A stretch of 64,000 nt of DNA. It comes from Flavobacterium jejuense. GTDB lineage: Bacteria > Bacteroidota > Bacteroidia > Flavobacteriales > Flavobacteriaceae. The notes beneath the pieces were generated by a model. It worked only from the letters and a program-made list of their open reading frames with translations, was not told the origin of the DNA and searched no databases. The first letter of the stretch is position 1, and each line of letters begins with the position of its first letter. The stretch covers positions 541,468-605,467 of the forward strand of contig NZ_VEVQ02000001.1 in assembly GCF_006491595.2 (NCBI RefSeq). Reading direction: 5' to 3'. The position numbers and the translations under genes are program-made. Shown here piece after piece: positions 8,245-15,012 of this stretch.

Positions 8245-8922
8245 ATGATCACCCAAGAAAACCTACATATAACACTAGTAGAAGCAAAAGCCTTTCTTTC
8301 AGAAGATTGGAAAAGCAAAAACCAAGCTTTTCTGCAAGAGGAAGTCATATCTTTTTTTGCCAAACAATTATTTATCCAATTGAATGCAACTCCAAATGGA
8401 CTCAAATTGCCTTATTTTAAAGAAGAAATACAACAAGATTTTGCAGAAGCTTTGAACCAATTTAAAAAGGTGTTTACCAATGAAAATGAGTTGGTTGAAC
8501 CAAAAATTATTAGTCAAATACTAGAAGAGATTCCTTTTAAAGAGCTATTGTTACTCATGGGACAACGTATTACTTCAGCTAGTGTACAAGACGTAAAGGC
8601 TATTCCACCTTTACGAAAAATAATACTAGAAAGTTGCTTTCAACCTTTAAACAAAGAAACAACAGTAGTCGTAAAAGCTTGGGAAAAACACGTAGGTCGT
8701 TATCCAAAAAGCATTTTTGAGCAGTTAAAAGGTAATCAAAGAGAAAAAGAAATTACGATAAAGAAACAAATTGATTATATCATAGAAAGTCAAACCTGGT
8801 GGAATGTTTTTTACCATTACAAACACGGTTTAGTCTACGAAATCAGAATTCCAAACGGACAAGGTATGAGATGGAGTAGCGATGGAAAACAATTTATAGG
8901 TTTTTTAGAACAATTTTTATAA
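8245..8922 (+). CDS. Uncharacterised protein of the RNA-repair operon
   Basis: 225 residues, soluble, no signal peptide. I do not recognise the family. The N-terminal ~140 residues look helical; the C-terminus contains aromatic-rich, conserved-looking stretches (SQTWWNVFYHYKHGLVYEI, then GQGMRWSSDGKQFIGFLE) that read as a small beta-rich module. It is sandwiched between the DUF434 gene (7 nt upstream) and the SDR-like gene (9 nt downstream), so it should be co-expressed with the Rnl1-like ligase. A role as accessory subunit is inference from position only. Confidence 0.65.
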   Translation: MITQENLHITLVEAKAFLSEDWKSKNQAFLQEEVISFFAKQLFIQLNATPNGLKLPYFKEEIQQDFAEALNQFKKVFTNENELVEPKIISQILEEIPFKELLLLMGQRITSASVQDVKAIPPLRKIILESCFQPLNKETTVVVKAWEKHVGRYPKSIFEQLKGNQREKEITIKKQIDYIIESQTWWNVFYHYKHGLVYEIRIPNGQGMRWSSDGKQFIGFLEQFL

Positions 8923-8931
8923 GTTTAAACA

Positions 8932-10305
8932 ATGAATAAAGAAAATATAAATTATCCATTTACGCAAGAAGAATGGGACAACTGTCTCAAAGTATTGACA
9001 GTTTTAAAGGATAATCCTTTTGAAAATCCAGATAACACTCGTTTTGCTGCTTTGATTACCAAAATACATAAAAACGCAAAGAAAAGTCAGCGTACAGCAA
9101 GTTATACCTCTAAAAAAGCAAGTGATTTAGAAACCATTTTGCAAACTACTTTATCTCAAAAAGCAGTAGCAGGTAAAACGCTATATGCTGATGAAGATAA
9201 AGTAGCACAACCTATTTTTACTCCTTTGCAATTAGGAAAAAATTGTTATTGTTGTAATATTACTTATACAATGGCTCACGAATTTTACAATCGTTTGTGT
9301 CCTAATTGTGCTCAAGAAAATTATGAAAAACGGTTTCAAAATACCAATCTCGAAAACCGAAACGTAATACTAACTGGTGGTCGTGTAAAAGTAGGATTTG
9401 CCACAGCTTTACGAGTATTGCGAAACAAAGCCAATGTAGTAGTAACAACCCGTTTTCCAGCCTTAGCATTGGAACAATTTCAGGCAGAAAAGGATTATGA
9501 CACTTGGAAAGACAATTTAACCCTTTACGGCTTAGATTTAAGAAATTTACAAGCCATAAGCGATTTTGTTGCCTTTTATAGATCAAACTATGATTCGTTA
9601 GATATACTAATAAACAATGCAGCACAAACCATTAAATATACAGATGAGTATTATTTGCCTTTATTAAAAAAAGAAGAAAAGTTATTAATTGATTATAAAG
9701 GTAACAAGCAATTGGTTGCCAATGCAACACCCATTTCAAAAGAAATAAAAGCCTTAGAATACAATTCTTCAGAAAGTACAGCAATACAATTATCAAGATT
9801 TGGGCAACCAGTAGATACCAGAGAAAAAACAAGTTGGAACTCAACCTTAGAAGAAGTATCCCTGTATGAATTAGTTGAAGTCAATTTAATCAATCAAATG
9901 GCTCCATATTATTTGATAAAAGAATTAAAACCTTTATTTTTAACCTCTAATTTTAAGGAAAAGTTTATTATTAATGTTACTTCTTCTGAAGGAATTTTTA
10001 GTTATACTAATAAAACGATGTTTCATCCGCATACCAATATGACTAAAGCAGCTTTAAATATGCTAACCTTAACATCTGGAAAAGAATTTGCAAAGGAAGA
10101 TATTTATATGAGTTGTGTTGATGTAGGATGGATTTCGACAGGAGCAAGAGAAGAGTTACGAAAAAAACAATTTGAAAAAGGATACATTCCACCATTAGAT
10201 TCTGTTGATGGAGCTAGTAGAATAATGGATCCTATAGTTCAAGGCATAGCAGGCAATTATTTATTCGGTGTCTTACTTAAAAATTATAAAGTGTCACCGT
10301 GGTAA
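8932..10305 (+). CDS. SDR-like protein with N-terminal helical region and zinc knuckle
   Basis: 457 residues. Residues 1-100 are helical and unrecognised. CYCC (105-108) and CPNC (123-126) form a likely zinc ribbon. From ~143 a Rossmann SDR domain begins: the nucleotide-binding loop TGGRVKVG, then ILINNAA, INVTSSEG, and C-terminal VDVGWISTG in place of the usual PG motif. The catalytic YxxxK is altered: NMTKAAL keeps Lys, but the position four before it is Thr, so classical dehydrogenase chemistry is doubtful. It is the last protein gene of the second RNA-repair operon; the tRNA-like array begins six nt after its stop codon, suggesting transcriptional read-through into it. A role binding NAD(P) or a modified nucleotide is speculation. 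Confidence 0.8.
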   Translation: MNKENINYPFTQEEWDNCLKVLTVLKDNPFENPDNTRFAALITKIHKNAKKSQRTASYTSKKASDLETILQTTLSQKAVAGKTLYADEDKVAQPIFTPLQLGKNCYCCNITYTMAHEFYNRLCPNCAQENYEKRFQNTNLENRNVILTGGRVKVGFATALRVLRNKANVVVTTRFPALALEQFQAEKDYDTWKDNLTLYGLDLRNLQAISDFVAFYRSNYDSLDILINNAAQTIKYTDEYYLPLLKKEEKLLIDYKGNKQLVANATPISKEIKALEYNSSESTAIQLSRFGQPVDTREKTSWNSTLEEVSLYELVEVNLINQMAPYYLIKELKPLFLTSNFKEKFIINVTSSEGIFSYTNKTMFHPHTNMTKAALNMLTLTSGKEFAKEDIYMSCVDVGWISTGAREELRKKQFEKGYIPPLDSVDGASRIMDPIVQGIAGNYLFGVLLKNYKVSPW

Positions 10306-10310
10306 GAATA

Positions 10311-10384
10311 GAACACTGTAGTTTTAAGAGGAAAAACGATTGGTCTGCAACCTTTAGTTTCAGGTTCGATTCCTGATGGTGTTT
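10311..10384 (+). ncRNA. tRNA-like sequence 1 (8-bp acceptor, degenerate anticodon arm)
   Basis: Cloverleaf parts are visible. Acceptor strands GAACACTG (10311-10318) and TGGTGTTT (10377-10384) pair over 8 bp including three G-U. The linker is TA at 10319-10320. The D stem is GTTT/AAAC (10321-10324, 10334-10337) with GG in the loop. The T stem is TCAGG/CCTGA around TTCGATT (10360-10376). The anticodon stem ATTGG/CCTTT has two T-T mismatches, and the loop TCTGCAA has C instead of T at position 33; by position the anticodon would read TGC. No CCA is encoded. The sequence begins 6 nt after the SDR-like gene. It looks like a tRNA mimic rather than a translating tRNA. Confidence 0.65.
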
Positions 10385-10386
10385 AC

Positions 10387-10457
10387 GAAGGTGTTAGTTT
10401 AATTGGAAAAATGTCCGTACCAAATGGGATATACAAGTTCGAGTCTTGTACACCTTC
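10387..10457 (+). ncRNA. tRNA-like sequence 2 (8-bp acceptor, shortened anticodon arm)
   Basis: Acceptor strands GAAGGTGT (10387-10394) and ACACCTTC (10450-10457) pair perfectly over 8 bp. The linker TA is followed by D stem GTTT (10397-10400) against AAAT (10409-10412), with TTGG in the loop. T stem ACAAG/CTTGT encloses TTCGAGT (10433-10449). The stretch between D and T arms is about three nt short. The best anticodon-arm fold is TGTCC/GGATA closing a ten-nt loop GTACCAAATG, so no standard anticodon can be assigned. No CCA is encoded. It lies two nt after tRNA-like 1. Confidence 0.65.
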
Positions 10458-10470
10458 CAAAAAAATAAAT

Positions 10471-10543
10471 GGGAATAATAGTTCAATTGGAAAACGTCAG
10501 ACTGCTAATCTGAAGATGTGAGTTCGAGTCTTACTTATTCCCA
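10471..10543 (+). ncRNA. tRNA-like sequence 3 (8-bp acceptor, GCT anticodon, short variable loop)
   Basis: The best-formed of the three. Acceptor GGGAATAA (10471-10478) pairs perfectly with TTATTCCC (10535-10542). T8-A9 are at 10479-10480. D stem GTTC/AAAC has one C-A mismatch and TTGG in the loop. Anticodon stem TCAGA/TCTGA (10497-10501, 10509-10513) is perfect around CTGCTAA, anticodon GCT. T stem GTGAG/CTTAC encloses TTCGAGT. GCT would be serine, but bacterial tRNA-Ser needs a long variable arm and this one has four nt. The extra acceptor pair, read as G-1:C73, recalls tRNA-His. A T-run (TTTTTAT) follows at 10544, possibly ending the transcript. No CCA is encoded. Confidence 0.75.
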
Positions 10544-10563
10544 TTTTTATAAAAAATACATCT

Positions 10564-10601
10564 AACGTAAAATAATTGCGTACTTCCTTCTGACATTTGT
10601 A
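10564..10601 (+). promoter_or_regulatory. RNA-repair box 3 plus promoter element
   Basis: AACGTAAAATAATTGCGTA at 10564-10582, 13-nt gap, TTTGTA at 10596-10601. It follows the tRNA-like array by 20 nt and drives the small basic protein and tatD. Confidence 0.75.
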
Positions 10602-10615
10602 GAAAATAAAAACAA

Positions 10616-11014
10616 ATGAAAAACCTCTATAACAAAGGATCTTATCGTGGTTATGAATATGCTAAACATTTGAGACCTTTTAATAAGAAATTAGGGAATA
10701 GAAAATGGCGCGCTACGGTTGATGCTGTTGTTCAAGAAGCACTTGCTTTGGAACAAAACAATACAAATGCAATTAGAAATCCTAATATTAAAAAGAAGCC
10801 CAAGAAAAATATTAAAGTAAAAATAAAATTTAAAGAACATAATGACAAAATTTCCTCTGTTTATACCAGCTATAGTTCTTACAAACAATTAGAAGATGCT
10901 ATAAAAAGAAATAATGTTATTACAGTCTTATTTAAAACAAACAAGAAAACTCCATCAGGGAGATATTACCAATATGAAGAATTACATAGACATCGGAATC
11001 AACCTAACGAATAG
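10616..11014 (+). CDS. Small strongly basic protein of the RNA-repair regulon
   Basis: 132 residues, rich in Lys/Arg/Asn, with a KKKPKKNIKVKIKFK stretch around residue 60 and a C-terminal segment SGRYYQYEELHRHR. No signal peptide or membrane segment. I do not recognise the family; the charge suggests nucleic-acid (RNA) binding, which is inference. It begins 15 nt after the TTTGTA of RNA-repair box 3, so its leader is very short. Its 3' end overlaps the start of tatD by 41 nt in another frame, so the two are translationally coupled or at least co-transcribed. Confidence 0.7.
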   Translation: MKNLYNKGSYRGYEYAKHLRPFNKKLGNRKWRATVDAVVQEALALEQNNTNAIRNPNIKKKPKKNIKVKIKFKEHNDKISSVYTSYSSYKQLEDAIKRNNVITVLFKTNKKTPSGRYYQYEELHRHRNQPNE

Positions 11015-11774
11015 GCAATTCCACAATGATATAGAACATATCATTCAAAACGCTTTAGAAGCAACAGTAACGCAAATGATACTAACTGGAACCAGCGTAA
11101 AAGGAAGCGAAGAAGCACTAAGAATCGCAAAAGAATATCCAACTGTTTTATATAGTACTGCTGGTATTCATCCTCATGATGCTAAAAGTAGAGATAACCA
11201 AAGTATTGGAAAACTGAAAAAACTCTTAGTCAACAAAGAAGTAGTAGCAGTAGGAGAGTGCGGACTCGATTTTGACCGTGACTTTTCACCACGAGACCAA
11301 CAAGAAAAATGTTATAAAGAACATTTAGAATTAGCAATAGAAGTCCAAAAACCACTTTTTTTACATGAAAGAGCTGCTTTTACTCGTTTTATGGCAGTTA
11401 CCAAAGACTATTTACCACAATTACCTAAAGCGGTCGTACATTGTTTTACAGGTACATTAGCAGAAGCCAAAACGTATCTAAATAACGGATTTTATTTAGG
11501 ATTCACAGGAGCCATTAGCGATACCAAACGATTTGCTCATTTAGAAGAAGTAGTAAAGTATGTTCCTTTAGATAAAATAATGATTGAAACCGATGCTCCT
11601 TTTATGTTGCCAAAAAACGTACCTAAAGCAAATTTAGTTAAGTATCACGAACGTAGAAACGAACCTGCTTTTTTACCTTATGTAGCACAGAGTATTGCTA
11701 GTTTCAAAGGCATTACAGTGGAAACAGTTGCATTAGAAACGACTAAAAATACGAAAGACTTCTTTGGTATTTAA
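10974..11774 (+). CDS. tatD: TatD family 3'-5' exonuclease
   Basis: 266 residues closely following E. coli TatD: N-terminal YIDIGINLTNRQF, then TAGIHPHDA, GECGLDFDRDFS, FLHERAAFTRF, VHCFTGT, IETDAPFMLPK and a terminal RRNEPAFLPYV. These hold the His, Glu and Asp metal ligands of the TIM-barrel metal-dependent hydrolase. TatD is a Mg-dependent 3'-5' exonuclease acting on single-stranded DNA and RNA, which fits trimming of damaged RNA ends. An upstream in-frame TTG (10914) lies inside the preceding gene; ATG 10974 begins the conserved domain. It is second in the box 3 operon, and its stop overlaps by four nt the end of the convergent kinase gene. Confidence 0.9.
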   Translation: MKNYIDIGINLTNRQFHNDIEHIIQNALEATVTQMILTGTSVKGSEEALRIAKEYPTVLYSTAGIHPHDAKSRDNQSIGKLKKLLVNKEVVAVGECGLDFDRDFSPRDQQEKCYKEHLELAIEVQKPLFLHERAAFTRFMAVTKDYLPQLPKAVVHCFTGTLAEAKTYLNNGFYLGFTGAISDTKRFAHLEEVVKYVPLDKIMIETDAPFMLPKNVPKANLVKYHERRNEPAFLPYVAQSIASFKGITVETVALETTKNTKDFFGI

Positions 11775-12565
11775 GCTTTAAAGGTATATTGAAATAGCAA
11801 ATGAGTTCCATTTGTTGTTTCAACAATTTCAAATTTACCTTCAATTTTTTCCATTCTCAATTCCATATTGGTTAAACCATTTCCTTTTTTAACAGCCTCA
11901 GATAAACCAATTCCATCATCAATAACCTCAATTTTAAAGGAAGTAGCTGTTTGTTCAAATTGAATCTTGATACTTTTGGACTGACTGTGTTTGTAAACAT
12001 TATGAACCGCTTCTTTAACTACTAAGAACAGATTTCTCCTTGCTTTTACAGGTAAATTAGTTTCACTTTCTATTATAGTAGAACCCAATTCTAAAGCAAT
12101 GGTAGTTTTATCTAAAAAGCGTTCTATATAAACACTAGTATACTCTATAAAATTACCAATGGTATCATTTTGAGAATTTAAACTCCAAAGAATTTCTCGC
12201 ATAGCCAAGTTCATATCTTCAGAAGTAGTGATAATAGCTTCTAAATCTTCCGTATAAGTCGTTTCTTTTATCTTATATTTTAAAAACTCAGCTTGCAGTT
12301 TTATAGCAGAAATACCAGCACCTAAATCATCATGCATGTCTTGTGAAATGCGTTCTCTTTCTACTTGAATCGCTTTCTGACGTTCCAATTCTTTTTGCAA
12401 CAACTGATTTTGAAACTCGCTTTCTTTAATTTGGTTTTCTTGTTGTTGAATCAATTGCTTTTTATTATAAACAAAAACCACCATAATGATAAAGCCAACA
12501 AAAAGTAGCATTACTATGATGGCAATGATGTAAGTAAGCTTTATTTCGTGTGGAAGTTCCTTCAT
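11771..12565 (-). CDS. Membrane-anchored sensor histidine kinase (HisKA_3/NarL type)
   Basis: 264 residues: one transmembrane helix (~10-32), a coiled-coil linker (~35-70), the DHp motif RISQDMHDDLGAG with phospho-acceptor His78, and a HATPase domain with KEAVHNVYKHS (N box) and VIDDGIGL, NGLTNM (G boxes). There is no large sensory domain, so the stimulus probably comes through the adjacent membrane protein at 12570, whose gene ends five nt upstream in the same operon. Its partner is the LuxR-type regulator at 13991-14620. Order of transcription: regulator, 13185 gene, membrane gene, kinase. Confidence 0.88.
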   Translation of the reverse strand: MKELPHEIKLTYIIAIIVMLLFVGFIIMVVFVYNKKQLIQQQENQIKESEFQNQLLQKELERQKAIQVERERISQDMHDDLGAGISAIKLQAEFLKYKIKETTYTEDLEAIITTSEDMNLAMREILWSLNSQNDTIGNFIEYTSVYIERFLDKTTIALELGSTIIESETNLPVKARRNLFLVVKEAVHNVYKHSQSKSIKIQFEQTATSFKIEVIDDGIGLSEAVKKGNGLTNMELRMEKIEGKFEIVETTNGTHLLFQYTFKA

Positions 12566-12569
12566 GTTT

Positions 12570-13166
12570 TTATCTTTTACAAAAAAGGCCTTTCAAAAAT
12601 AAACAATAAGAAAAAATTGTAGCTATTTGATAACCAAAACTAATTTGTCTTAAAAATTGTTTGTCATTAATTTCTAACCAATACATTGGAGTAAATCTAA
12701 AAAGAAATACCACAGCCCAAATTATTAAGGAAGAACTTACCCAAAAAGCCTGCTTTTTTAATATTTTTACGTCATCTACATTTACAAGTTGATAAAAAAA
12801 CCATTGTAAAGTAAAAAGTATATAGGTTAAACTCATTATCATTCCTATTATAATAGGATAATCTACTATATTGTTATCAAATAATACAAAAAGATAAATG
12901 GAAACTGCAACCAAAGTAATTAAAGATAATACGTATTTGTTTACTTTTTGATTTAGATAATAATAAAAGAAAAACAATATATAAGATATTGAAAAATAGG
13001 TATATATTACAGAAGATGAATTTTTTAAGATTTTTATTTTTGTAAACTCAACTCCAAATACTATAATAAAATAAATCCATAATAATCTTTGCCTAGCAGT
13101 TTTCTTATAAATAGAAACTACTAGGCAAAGAAATAGTATTAAAAGATAACTATTTATTAAAAACAT
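12570..13166 (-). CDS. Integral membrane protein linked to a two-component system
   Basis: 198 residues, almost entirely hydrophobic segments: about six to seven helices (for example NSYLLILFLCLVVSIY, ILFFFYYYL, VLSLITLVAVSIYLFVLF, LIIWAVVFLFRF). I do not recognise a named family. Located directly upstream of the histidine kinase gene (4 nt), it may be the membrane sensory part of that kinase, split into a separate protein. This is inference from gene order. Confidence 0.7.
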   Translation of the reverse strand: MFLINSYLLILFLCLVVSIYKKTARQRLLWIYFIIVFGVEFTKIKILKNSSSVIYTYFSISYILFFFYYYLNQKVNKYVLSLITLVAVSIYLFVLFDNNIVDYPIIIGMIMSLTYILFTLQWFFYQLVNVDDVKILKKQAFWVSSSLIIWAVVFLFRFTPMYWLEINDKQFLRQISFGYQIATIFSYCLFLKGLFCKR

Positions 13167-13184
13167 ATAGTAAATATAATAATT

Positions 13185-13985
13185 TTAGCATGGATCTGGT
13201 GGGTTTAAGCAGAAAGTGTCAAATGGATCAGAGTGAATAATTGATTTTGAAAGTTTAGAATTAACAATTCCTTTCATTATTAAAGTATATTGATGATTAT
13301 ATTCTGCTTTTCTATAGTGTACCCTTTCAGAATAGCTATCTTTAATAATCGCTGGAGTAAACTGAATTGTATAATTATCTGTTGATTTAAATGGCAATGA
13401 CATAACAGGTTTAACATCTAAATCTTTGCATAAAGTAATTATTTGTGTATTTTCACGTTTTGTTTTTTCAAGATCATTATCAATAACATATTGATCTAAA
13501 ATTGACTTTAGACTCTTATAAAAGATGTTATTCTTTACTTCACCTGACTCAGGATCAGAAATTAGGATTGGTTTATTAACATCCATCAACATAAACTTTT
13601 GATTAGGATTGACATCTGTATAAAATGCAAATAAAAGTCTTTCAAAGTTAAAATTTTCTATTTGTAAACCTTCAATTTTATTTAAACGAATCAATTCTAA
13701 ATGAACTTTTCTATATCCTGCATTATTTTTCTCTTCTAGAAAAGCTTTTAAGACATGATAATCTAAATTGTAAATTTGATTTAATTCTTTATGTTCTTTT
13801 AATGATGATGAATAGAAATTTTTTTTCCTTTCCTTTTCAACTTTTAATGGGATTTTAATAACTATCTCTTTGTCTAAAAAAGATTTTTCAAAAGTATGCA
13901 GGTATTCTTCTCTAAACTCATTATCATGTTTAATTTTTTCAATAAAACTCTGTACAATTTCTTCTAAGTAATTATTTTCTTCCAT
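13185..13985 (-). CDS. Uncharacterised cytosolic protein in the two-component operon
   Basis: 266 residues, hydrophilic, Lys/Glu-rich, without signal peptide. The middle contains LLFAFYTDVNPNQKFMLMD, a conserved-looking stretch, and the protein ends in DTFCLNPPDPC with two cysteines. I do not recognise the family. It is 5 nt downstream of the response regulator and 18 nt upstream of the membrane protein gene, so it is expressed with the two-component system and may be an effector or modulator. Confidence 0.65.
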   Translation of the reverse strand: MEENNYLEEIVQSFIEKIKHDNEFREEYLHTFEKSFLDKEIVIKIPLKVEKERKKNFYSSSLKEHKELNQIYNLDYHVLKAFLEEKNNAGYRKVHLELIRLNKIEGLQIENFNFERLLFAFYTDVNPNQKFMLMDVNKPILISDPESGEVKNNIFYKSLKSILDQYVIDNDLEKTKRENTQIITLCKDLDVKPVMSLPFKSTDNYTIQFTPAIIKDSYSERVHYRKAEYNHQYTLIMKGIVNSKLSKSIIHSDPFDTFCLNPPDPC

Positions 13986-13990
13986 AATTT

Positions 13991-14620
13991 CTAATTTTTA
14001 TTGTTAAACTTATTTATTGCCTCAATTTTGTTGTTTACTTGTAACTTTCTGTAAATATTGCCTATGTGTTTTTTTATGGTGTCTATGGTAACACATTTTT
14101 TATCGGCTATTTCTTTATAAAGTAGTCCTTGTGCCAGCAATTCTAGTACTTCTTTTTCGGTTACAGTTAGCAACGAAATGCTTTGTACTTGTACTTTTGA
14201 TTCTTGAAAATGTTGTAAAACACGTTTGGCAATTGTAAAACTCATGGGTGCACCTCCTTTATGAGCTTCTTGAATGGCTTGTATAATTTTATCCATCGGT
14301 TCACCTTTTACCAAGTAACCACTTGCTCCTGCACGCAAGGCTGAAAAGATTTTCTCATCGTTTTCAAAACTCGTACACATGACGAAAGTGGTTGTTGGCA
14401 TCGTTTCCGTCAATTGAAAAACAAGGTCAATTCCCGAAAGGTCTTGTAATTGAATGTCCATTAAAACCACGTCTGGTTCTAAGGCTTCTAATTCTTGCAA
14501 AGCTGTTGTACCATTATAAAACTGAGCTACACATTCCATCTCTTCTTGAAAATCGATAATTTTCTTCAAAGCTTGGTTGTAGTTTTTATCATCTTCTACT
14601 ATGGCAATTCTAATTTTCAT
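13991..14620 (-). CDS. LuxR/NarL-family response regulator
   Basis: 209 residues: receiver domain (1-120) with IAIVEDDKN acidic pocket, phospho-acceptor Asp55 in VVLMDIQL, Thr/Ser in VMCTSF and Lys in YLVKGEP; C-terminal LuxR HTH (~148-205) with LTVTEKEVLELLAQGLLYKEIA and TIKKHIGNIYRKL. Partner of the kinase at 11771. The repeated operator around 14667-14690 in front of this gene and at 14765, 16212 and 16285 is the likely binding site, implying autoregulation and control of the two divergent cassettes. The 5' end of this gene has a degenerate copy at 16128-16176. Confidence 0.9.
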   Translation of the reverse strand: MKIRIAIVEDDKNYNQALKKIIDFQEEMECVAQFYNGTTALQELEALEPDVVLMDIQLQDLSGIDLVFQLTETMPTTTFVMCTSFENDEKIFSALRAGASGYLVKGEPMDKIIQAIQEAHKGGAPMSFTIAKRVLQHFQESKVQVQSISLLTVTEKEVLELLAQGLLYKEIADKKCVTIDTIKKHIGNIYRKLQVNNKIEAINKFNNKN

Positions 14621-14666
14621 GTTGTTACATTTTCAGGACAAAGTTGGGCAATAAACAAATCACACA

Positions 14667-14690
14667 CAATTACCCTTTCGGGTGATATTT
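14667..14690 (-). promoter_or_regulatory. Operator copy A-left, upstream of the response regulator
   Basis: A 24-bp sequence that is the exact reverse complement of 14765-14788. Core on this strand: ATCACCCGAAAGGGTAAT, itself an ACCC-N4-GGGT dyad. Reading toward the regulator gene, a CAACTTTG element about 20 nt further on resembles the -7 box. Likely autoregulatory site. Confidence 0.65.
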
Positions 14691-14764
14691 TGAAATCGGC
14701 TGTATAAATATACAAATCTTATTTATTAAAAAACTTACAAAAAAAAGATTCATCTGCTAAAGCG

Positions 14765-14817
14765 AAATATCACCCGAAAGGGTAATTGATTGGTATAGTG
14801 TTCTGTAGGTACTTTTG
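14765..14817 (+). promoter_or_regulatory. Operator copy A-right and promoter for the 14844/15013 cassette
   Basis: Core ATCACCCGAAAGGGTAAT lies at 14769-14786, followed 21 nt after the end of the repeat (14788) by TACTTTTG (14810-14817), a match to the TAnnTTTG -7 element. AATTG at the operator's end can supply the -33 TTG. The cassette at 16285 has the same arrangement and spacing. Confidence 0.7.
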
Positions 14818-14843
14818 AACCAATAACTAATACAATAGATAGT

Positions 14844-14945
14844 ATGATAGCAAATAGGTACTTCAATGCAGTAGAATTGCAATTTTCCAACATACTTAAC
14901 TCCTGTAAAGCTCCTTTTGTAAGAGCTATAGAAAGTTTTATATGA
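14844..14945 (+). CDS. Possible 33-residue small protein ahead of the 15013 gene
   Basis: ATG 14844 opens a 33-codon frame (begins MIANRYFNAVELQFS, ends RAIESFI). It stands 34 nt after the -7 element, the same place as the ATG of the 16363 gene in the duplicated cassette (33 nt), and the DNA around both starts is similar (TACAATA...ATGATA). This positional conservation is the only evidence; the peptide has no recognised family. It could be a leader peptide, a small functional protein, or the remnant of a longer gene replaced by the 15013 gene. Confidence 0.4.
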   Translation: MIANRYFNAVELQFSNILNSCKAPFVRAIESFI

Positions 14946-15012
14946 AGCAAATATCAAAGTAATCCATCAAGTATAACAGTTAATATATAGTAATCAAATA
15001 AAATTTATAAAT

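Noticed and set aside
8238..8420. 60-residue plus-strand ORF overlapping the 8245 gene
   Set aside because: Different frame inside a well-supported operon gene with basic, low-complexity translation; a shadow.
9302..9625. 107-residue minus-strand ORF opposite the SDR-like gene
   Set aside because: Shadow frame of a clearly coding gene on the other strand; Leu-rich composition as expected from an antisense frame.
10471..10543. Simple tRNA-Ser(GCT) gene
   Set aside because: Bacterial tRNA-Ser has a long variable arm; here it is four nt, the acceptor is 8 bp and no CCA is encoded, so I list it as tRNA-like.
14750..14957. Two 66-residue minus-strand ORFs
   Set aside because: They cover the operator/promoter block and the small plus-strand ORF, and have no coding signature.
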